DNA from: CAZAYB01 sp964489215
GTDB taxonomy: Bacteria > Planctomycetota > Phycisphaerae > Sedimentisphaerales > Anaerohalosphaeraceae
Reading direction: 5' to 3'
Length of the DNA: 8,987 bases
NCBI GenBank assembly: GCA_964489215.1
Contig: CAZAYB010000123.1
Location: 1-8,987, forward strand
Part shown: piece after piece, positions 1 to 4,600 of the stretch
How positions within the stretch are numbered: position 1 is the first letter of the stretch
How the letters are laid out: every line of letters begins with the position of its first letter
Program-made: the position numbers and the translations under genes
Notes under the pieces: generated by a model
What the model was told of the DNA's origin: nothing
What the model saw: only the letters and a program-made list of their open reading frames with translations
The model's database searches: none

Positions 1-156
1 ATTCAGTAATTTTCATAATTATCTTTTTCCTGTTCACTGTAATAATCAATCAGTTTAACAAAACACCTGCAAAATATATATGATAAGAGTAATAAAGTCC
101 ATGTACAGATTTGTGTATTAAATAGACGTTTATGTGCAATTCTAATACAGCTGATT

Positions 157-1014
157 CTAAAAATGAATGCTTCGGATATGATTTCGAAATTTCAGCGGTG
201 AGTGCCCGGTAACTTTCTTGAAAAGACGTGAAAAGTAATAGGCATCCTCATAACCGAGCCGATTGGCAACTTGATAAACGCAAAGAGAATCGTCCAGAAG
301 AAGTCTCTTGGCCTTTTCCATCCGCAGCTGCTGATGGTATTTCAATGGTGAAACACCAATAACATCCTTGAATACATGTGTAAGATGGGAAGGAGATACA
401 CAGCAGAAATCTGCAAGATCCGCGACAGAGAGATTAACGGTAAGGTCAGACTTAATAAACTCAACCGCATTTTCAATAAATGTCGGCCGGGGCTGAGTAA
501 AACGATCCTGTTTGTTGCTGTGTTCGCCGTGCATAAACTCTCTTCGGATAATGTTTACCAGTTTGAGAATAACCGCTTCGGTCTGGCTTTCCTTTGCAGG
601 GTCATCAGACCATGCAAGCTCAAAAATCTCTTCAAAAAAACAGTTTATCTTTTTCCCCATATTTCTTATACACTGCTTTCTCGAATAACCGTCAGGGATA
701 AACCCTGAAGAAGTTCCCTGGCCGTCAAGAAGATCGAAACGAAGCAGATAATAATCAAGATGAGTACTCATTATCTCTTCGTAATGCAGCTGTCCTGGCT
801 GAACAAAATACAGATCTCCCTCTGAGGCGATAAACTCCTTGTTGTCAACGCAGTTACGCTCCTTGCCCTTCTTTATAAGCATAATCTCGCATTCGGTGTT
901 TATGTGTTCGGCCCAGACCCAGTGTCGTCCGGTTCGAGCTTTGTGGATTCGAAGAAAACGAGGAACAAATTTCAAAGGTGTGTCCTTTATGACATTTTCC
1001 TTATGAACTCTCAT
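157..1014 (-). CDS. AraC-family transcriptional regulator with N-terminal cupin-like sensor domain
   Basis: This is a 285-residue cytoplasmic DNA-binding regulator. Residues about 25-95 look like the AraC-type cupin/arabinose-binding fold, with a beta-rich stretch containing EGDLYFVQPGQLHYEE, where ligand would be sensed. Residues about 183-280 form the double helix-turn-helix domain: helix pair one at LSVADLADFCCVSPSHLTHVF, pair two at VYQVANRLGYEDAYYFSRLF, then the family-typical FKKVTGHSPLKFR. Length and domain order are normal for the family. The ATG start is supported by a GGGGAG Shine-Dalgarno on the minus strand (about 1021-1028) close upstream. The gene diverges from the pseudopilin-like gene across 578 bases. 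AraC proteins of this type usually activate neighbouring sugar-use genes, so a role in controlling this locus is plausible. The ligand cannot be read from the sequence. The family call is very secure; the regulon is inference. Confidence 0.95.
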   Translation of the reverse strand: MRVHKENVIKDTPLKFVPRFLRIHKARTGRHWVWAEHINTECEIMLIKKGKERNCVDNKEFIASEGDLYFVQPGQLHYEEIMSTHLDYYLLRFDLLDGQGTSSGFIPDGYSRKQCIRNMGKKINCFFEEIFELAWSDDPAKESQTEAVILKLVNIIRREFMHGEHSNKQDRFTQPRPTFIENAVEFIKSDLTVNLSVADLADFCCVSPSHLTHVFKDVIGVSPLKYHQQLRMEKAKRLLLDDSLCVYQVANRLGYEDAYYFSRLFKKVTGHSPLKFRNHIRSIHF

Positions 1015-1198
1015 TAAATCAGCTCCCCAAAAAAAGTTATCCTAATATTTAACGGGAACCTGTAATAATTCATTTTGGCGGACAAGCGAACCTTTTTGTC
1101 TCTGATTTGCCTTCCTTGCCAGAGAACATAAATATTCTACTTGCCGTTCAAAAGCAATTATCAGAGCTTCCCTTAACGCTTTATAAATTGCGTACAAC

Positions 1199-1257
1199 TG
1201 CAAATTAACAGATTTGTTTAAATAATAGACAAATTTGCTGTTAGGGGCTTATTTGCA
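1199..1257. promoter_or_regulatory. Candidate operator: clustered ATTTG(C) half-sites, two spaced 21 bp
   Basis: The core ATTTG occurs on the plus strand at 1212, 1233 and 1251, and in inverse form (TGCAAAT) at 1199-1205. The copies at 1212 and 1233 start exactly 21 bp apart, about two helical turns. That spacing is typical of tandem half-sites bound by AraC-family proteins. The segment also contains an imperfect hairpin (AACAG..ATTTGT against ACAAAT..CTGTT). It lies about 190 bp upstream of the AraC-type gene and 340 bp upstream of the pseudopilin-like gene. Binding is inferred, and AT-rich words recur easily by chance. Confidence 0.3.
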
Positions 1258-1531
1258 TGAAGTTAAAATACCATTAGAGCCGGGATTTTCGTGAAGTCCT
1301 AAAAACTATTCTTTTTTCAGCGGTCAATAAACATAAAAACAACTATATAATCTGCTGCAACATATCCCTAATAATTTTCAAATTATGTCTTAACAAGACC
1401 ACAGAAATATAAAAAGAATTCACAATTCTGTTCATCGACAAGTTTTTTAATTGGGTTATATTTAAAGCACTTGCATAGACGCCCAGAAGGAGGTGTAACA
1501 TAATTTATTATTTTCACGGAAGAAGCTGGTC

Positions 1532-1560
1532 TTGAAAATGAATTCTGACCAGAAGATAAG
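1532..1560 (+). promoter_or_regulatory. Candidate sigma70-type promoter for the pseudopilin-like gene
   Basis: TTGAAA at 1532-1537 (5 of 6 to TTGACA) is followed after 17 bp by GATAAG at 1555-1560 (4 of 6 to TATAAT). Transcription would begin near 1567 and give a leader of about 25 bases that includes the GGGAG ribosome site at 1580-1584. Planctomycete promoter consensus is poorly known, so this rests on the general sigma70 model only. Confidence 0.3.
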
Positions 1561-1592
1561 TTAAGCAAAATTTAACAAAGGGAGATTTAATA

Positions 1593-2453
1593 ATGCCGAA
1601 AACTGAACAAAAACCAGCAAAAGAATTTATATTCTGTTTAAAACGCCCTAAAGACACTCAAAAAGCATTTACCCTGATTGAACTGCTGGTGGTAATTTCA
1701 ATAATAGCACTGCTATTGGGAATCCTGTTGCCGTCACTCAACAAGGCGAAGCAGATGGCTCGAAAAATTGTATGCACCTCAAACCAGGGTCAAATCGTAA
1801 AGGCCGTCTCTTGCTATGCCGCCGAATGGGATGATTACGTTAACTTCTCTTCAAACCACGGACTCTGGGATAACGCATACACAAATCCACTTGTTGTTAT
1901 GGAATATCCTCCTGACCATCCTCATGCTTACTGGGGAGTCGCATACAAAAAATATACACAGGGCAAGGAAGTCTTTCACTGCCCGAGCCACAGGAGAGTT
2001 GATGACTGGCCAGAAGACCTCTGGGGTAAAAAGTGGCAACAACACTTCTACTACTGTTCATATGCTGTTAACGGATATGTTTCACCGAGATTTCCATCTA
2101 ACCCGAGAAAAGCTCAGTCCAGGAAAATATCCGATTTCCTGAATCCATCTGAAGTAGTTTTCAGCCAGGACCACGTAGAGCAGCGTATGGATACGCTCGG
2201 ACAGGACACTTTCGCAATAAAACCCGGCGAGGATATCAATCTCAAACAGTGGAGGCCTCGTTCTGAGGGAGGAACAGGACATGTTGATAAGTGGTGGACC
2301 GACCATGACTGTGTCAAAGAGTGTTTCAGGCATGGCGATAAATCGGTATTGTTGTTTCTCGATGGACATGCAGAAGTAGTTCAGGAAACAACAGGCGAGG
2401 ATATTCCCATTTACTGGTACGATCCAAAAGGAAGAGAAAGAAAAAGCTTCTGA
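1593..2453 (+). CDS. Pseudopilin-like protein: prepilin N-terminal methylation motif plus H-X9-DG domain
   Basis: This 286-residue protein is probably exported or inner-membrane anchored. Residues 1-25 form a basic leader ending KA. FTLIE follows at 26-30 (the +5 Glu of type IV prepilins), then a hydrophobic helix to about residue 48. A prepilin peptidase would be expected to cut between A25 and F26; Ala at -1 replaces the usual Gly. The C-terminal part contains HCPSH (129-133) and, at 247-258, His, nine residues, then Asp-Gly. This is an exact H-X9-DG motif, known from the large families of such proteins in Planctomycetota and relatives. The start is supported by GGAG at 1581-1584, 8 bases before ATG. 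No other type II secretion or pilus gene is nearby, so it is an orphan family member. Its precise function is unknown; a role in envelope assembly or polymer handling is only a guess. Confidence 0.9.
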   Translation: MPKTEQKPAKEFIFCLKRPKDTQKAFTLIELLVVISIIALLLGILLPSLNKAKQMARKIVCTSNQGQIVKAVSCYAAEWDDYVNFSSNHGLWDNAYTNPLVVMEYPPDHPHAYWGVAYKKYTQGKEVFHCPSHRRVDDWPEDLWGKKWQQHFYYCSYAVNGYVSPRFPSNPRKAQSRKISDFLNPSEVVFSQDHVEQRMDTLGQDTFAIKPGEDINLKQWRPRSEGGTGHVDKWWTDHDCVKECFRHGDKSVLLFLDGHAEVVQETTGEDIPIYWYDPKGRERKSF

Positions 2454-2489
2454 TAATTTGACAGGCAGTTACATGACTGTGAAAATTAT

Positions 2490-2509
2490 AGAATCTGCAG
2501 ATTCTTTTT
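2490..2509 (+). terminator. Weak intrinsic terminator after the pseudopilin-like gene
   Basis: A perfect 16-bp palindrome, AGAATC-TGCA-GATTCT, at 2490-2505 is followed directly by TTTT. It sits 36 bases after the stop codon. The 6-bp stem is AU-rich, so termination is likely partial. It could instead be an mRNA-end hairpin or a protein-binding site. Confidence 0.45.
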
Positions 2510-2670
2510 AACAACGAGAAAACTTGAATAATTCTGGACAGGGTGATGAAATTTCTGTTCGGTTGAGGAGATTAAAAAAAAGAAGAAGTAATGCGTGCAG
2601 TATTTGCGCTTAAATTTCAGTAATAAACGGAAAAACCAAATTTTTAAATTAAATTAAATTTCAGAATATA

Positions 2671-2680
2671 AGGAGGTGAT
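2671..2680 (+). promoter_or_regulatory. Orphan strong Shine-Dalgarno motif in the leader
   Basis: AGGAGGTGAT is fully complementary to the usual 3' end of 16S rRNA but sits 86 bases before the next gene start. No start codon lies at normal spacing. A GTG overlapping the motif (2676) and another GTG at 2694 share one frame that ends at TGA 2745-2747. Starting from 2694 this gives a 17-residue peptide beginning MSCKRCVEK. It could be a leader peptide, a ribosome standby site, or chance. Confidence 0.25.
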
Positions 2681-2766
2681 TGCTTACAAAAAGGTGAGCT
2701 GTAAAAGGTGTGTTGAAAAGAAGTTAATTAATTTGTCGTTACTATGATTTAGAAAGGAGTACTCAA

Positions 2767-4515
2767 ATGAATCGTAATATTTTAACAGATATGACCAAAG
2801 CGATGATATTCGTCGCAGTCATCGTCTGCACATTTTCACCGGAGTATGTGTTCGCGGCCGAGATATTTTCGGAAGACTTTGAAAATATGCCGCTTCAACC
2901 AAATGTCATGGAAAACATAGTAAACAGAGACCCGGCAGAAATTACCACCCAGGCATGGGCGGGTGAAGATGCCGCTCCTCCCTACTGGTGGATTGTGGAT
3001 GACATCTGCTCCATCGGGGACCCTGATATAGGTATGTTGGAATGGGAAGGCTGGGCCTTTGTAACAGGTGAATTCTGGCTCAAAGCCGACGGGCAGCACA
3101 GAGGAGAATTCGTAAACAGTCTGATCAATTCAGATGGACTCGGAGTAGGCGTCATAGCCGTTGTCGACCCCGATGAATGGGACGACTACGGCAGTCCCGG
3201 TGATCTCTGTAGTTTCTGGTCAGACCTTAACACACCGGTTATCCCGCTGACGAATCTGAATCTCGCTGATATTACCGTTACCTTCGATTCAAGCTGGAGA
3301 CCTGAGGACAGTCAAAAGGCTGCTTTGGTCGCAGTTTTCGAAGACGGAACTACAACTTTCCTCGACTACTGGGAATCAGACAGCATCTCTCCGTTCTTTT
3401 ATGAAGACATTATTCACGAAAACGAAACCATAAGCTACACACTCGGTGACTATACCGCCGATGACCATCCCATCTATCCCGGCTACACATCTGAAATGGA
3501 ATCCGGCCTTGGCCATGCCAAAATTCCCGCCGGGGCAAAATACATGTACCTTTCCTTCAGAATGATGGACGCAACAAATGACTGGTGGTGGGCAATTGAC
3601 AATATTAGTATAGATGCCATAAACGCCAACATTGTGGATGAAAAATTTGATATTGACGTCACAGATGTATCTATCACAGAAGGCGGCTCTGCCGTTACTG
3701 TAACGGTTACAATACTTGAAGAACCGTCTTCACCGGTAACAATGAATCTCGAAACATCACTTGTAGAAGACATTACCCTTTCGGTTCCTTCTCTGCAGTT
3801 TACATCGGTAAATGAGAGCAAAACTTTCGACATCGAAGCTGTTAACGATGTTTTCTTTGAAAATCCAGAATCAGGGGTGGTTTCATTTGTAACAGACAGC
3901 TCAGATACAACTTACGCAAGCGGTTATATCACAAATAACGTATATGTTACTGTAAACAGTGAAGACGCTGGTATCTATATTGAGGAAACGAACGGAAATA
4001 CAGTTGTAAGAGAAAGCGATCCTCTGCAGATAGATTCCTACGACATCGTGCTCGGTCAGGGTCAGCTTACCGCAAATCAGGTTACAGTTCAGATACAGTC
4101 TCCAGATCCCAACGAGTTAACTCTTTCAGTTGACGGCTCATTACTTACACCGGATATGGTAGAGGGCATCCAGACATACAGCGTAACTTTTACTTCTGCT
4201 GATTCAGATAGAAAAACCGTTGAACTGGTTGCGGTTGACGACGACAAGACCGAAGGATACCCGTATATCAGAAAACTAAATCATTATCTCGACCTTGACG
4301 CTACCACAGAACCTGTTTACACTGGAAGCTACCCGGGAGACGGTTTCATTCAGAAACTGGTTGTCAGAGTCCTCGATAACGATTGCGGTTCCTGGGGCTA
4401 TAAAGATGCAGACCTCAATCATGACTGCAAAGTCGATCTCAAAGACTTTGCACTGATGGCACAGGACTGGACGGAATGTACAGAGCCTAACATAGAAGGC
4501 TGTCAGAGAAATTGA
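2767..4515 (+). CDS. Secreted modular protein: WWWAIDN module, two Calx-beta-like repeats, half-dockerin tail
   Basis: This is a 582-residue exported protein. Residues 1-31 are a Sec-type signal peptide (hydrophobic MIFVAVIVC, likely cut near VFAA). Residues about 33-285 form a Trp/Asp-rich module with VVDPDEWDD (132-140), FDSSWRPE (173-180) and NDWWWAIDN (271-279). That spacing and the ending resemble ConA-like beta-sandwich modules such as cleaved-adhesin or MAM domains. Residues about 296-400 and 401-538 are beta-rich repeats of Calx-beta type (TVTVTI, VTFTSAD, VELVAVDDD). Residues 540-579 are a C-terminal half dockerin with one Ca2+ loop (D549, N551, D553, D560) and four cysteines. No catalytic motif or membrane anchor is seen. 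The start has AAAGGAG 7 bases upstream. It is probably co-transcribed with the larger paralogue 85 bases downstream. A surface or matrix binding protein is the best guess; the ligand is unknown. Confidence 0.9.
   Translation: MNRNILTDMTKAMIFVAVIVCTFSPEYVFAAEIFSEDFENMPLQPNVMENIVNRDPAEITTQAWAGEDAAPPYWWIVDDICSIGDPDIGMLEWEGWAFVTGEFWLKADGQHRGEFVNSLINSDGLGVGVIAVVDPDEWDDYGSPGDLCSFWSDLNTPVIPLTNLNLADITVTFDSSWRPEDSQKAALVAVFEDGTTTFLDYWESDSISPFFYEDIIHENETISYTLGDYTADDHPIYPGYTSEMESGLGHAKIPAGAKYMYLSFRMMDATNDWWWAIDNISIDAINANIVDEKFDIDVTDVSITEGGSAVTVTVTILEEPSSPVTMNLETSLVEDITLSVPSLQFTSVNESKTFDIEAVNDVFFENPESGVVSFVTDSSDTTYASGYITNNVYVTVNSEDAGIYIEETNGNTVVRESDPLQIDSYDIVLGQGQLTANQVTVQIQSPDPNELTLSVDGSLLTPDMVEGIQTYSVTFTSADSDRKTVELVAVDDDKTEGYPYIRKLNHYLDLDATTEPVYTGSYPGDGFIQKLVVRVLDNDCGSWGYKDADLNHDCKVDLKDFALMAQDWTECTEPNIEGCQRN
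2863..3621 (+). repeat. WWWAIDN module, copy 1 (in the 582-residue protein)
   Basis: This encodes about 253 residues. It shares ordered anchor motifs with the two copies in the next gene: PP...VD (71-78), EWEGWAF (92-98), FW..A..Q.R.EF (103-115), DPDEWDD, FDSSWRPE and NDWWWAIDN. It is longer than the other copies because of about 40-50 extra residues between FDSSWRPE and the last motif. The DNA around the final motif (3581-3602) matches 5271-5292 exactly over 22 bases. Confidence 0.85.
4384..4506 (+). other. C-terminal half-dockerin coding segment with four cysteines
   Basis: Encoded residues 540-580 contain CGSWG, then one EF-hand-like loop (D-x-N-x-D-C-K-V-x-x-x-D), a helix FALMAQDW, and ECTEP...GC. 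The cysteines are spaced C-x13-C-x16-C-x7-C. Only one of the two Ca2+ loops of a classical type I dockerin is present. The same arrangement ends the next protein. Confidence 0.8.
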
Positions 4516-4546
4516 TTGTTTTTCTCAAACCTCGTTCGTATTTGAA

Positions 4547-4570
4547 TTTTATCTTCAAAAGAAGATAAGA
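4547..4570 (+). other. Hairpin between the two secreted-protein genes
   Basis: TTATCTTC at 4549-4556, loop AAAA, and GAAGATAA at 4561-4568 give 8 perfect pairs; a G-U and a U-A pair extend the stem to 10. No T-run follows, so it is unlikely to be a terminator. It might be an RNA processing or stability element within the operon. It ends 16 bases before the next ribosome site. Confidence 0.4.
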
Positions 4571-4600
4571 AGATAGAAAGTTTAAGAAAGGAGTATAAAA

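Larger units (their letters stand above)
1015..1592. other. Divergent intergenic region, no convincing gene
   Basis: This 578-base AT-rich spacer lies between the two divergent genes and carries no credible coding sequence. It holds clustered ATTTG(C) words at 1199-1257 and a candidate promoter at 1532-1560, both listed separately. It also has a perfect 7-bp inverted repeat with a 2-base spacer at 1371-1386 (ATAATTT / AAATTAT). A 6-bp inverted repeat at 1415-1429 (AGAATT, CAC, AATTCT) lies nearby. An isolated Shine-Dalgarno-like AGAAGGAGGTG at about 1485-1495 is followed at once by GTG TAA and by no usable reading frame. The length and the repeats suggest regulatory DNA, perhaps including a long 5' leader for the rightward gene. 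Confidence 0.5.
2454..2766. other. Intergenic region / leader of the secreted-protein operon
   Basis: This spacer of 313 bases is AT-rich, including a TTAAATTAAATTAAATTT stretch at about 2643-2660. It contains a weak terminator at 2490-2509 and a perfect anti-SD match at 2671-2680. The working ribosome site AAAGGAG at 2753-2759 lies 7 bases before the next ATG. No promoter with both boxes well matched and correctly spaced was found. A TATGAT box at 2743-2748 lacks a good -35 partner. Confidence 0.5.

Noticed and set aside
1..16. Possible minus-strand gene start (ATG at 16-14, MKITE, running off the left edge) with AGGA 11 bases upstream
   Set aside because: Only five codons are visible and the ribosome-site spacing is long, so it cannot be told from chance.
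376..708. 110-residue plus-strand open frame
   Set aside because: It lies wholly antisense to the AraC-type gene and its product shows no recognisable features.
1371..1429. Riboswitch or structured RNA in the divergent region
   Set aside because: The inverted repeats are short and AU-rich, and no known riboswitch core motif could be recognised.
1383..1568. 61-residue minus-strand open frame in the divergent region
   Set aside because: It starts with TTG, has no ribosome site, and its composition looks like translated AT-rich spacer.
3483..3833. Long antisense frames inside the secreted-protein genes (also 2836-3099, 5176-5487, 6140-6406, 6865-7110)
   Set aside because: They are shadows of strongly coding plus-strand frames; their low-complexity Ser/Thr/Val content mirrors the Calx-beta-like repeats.
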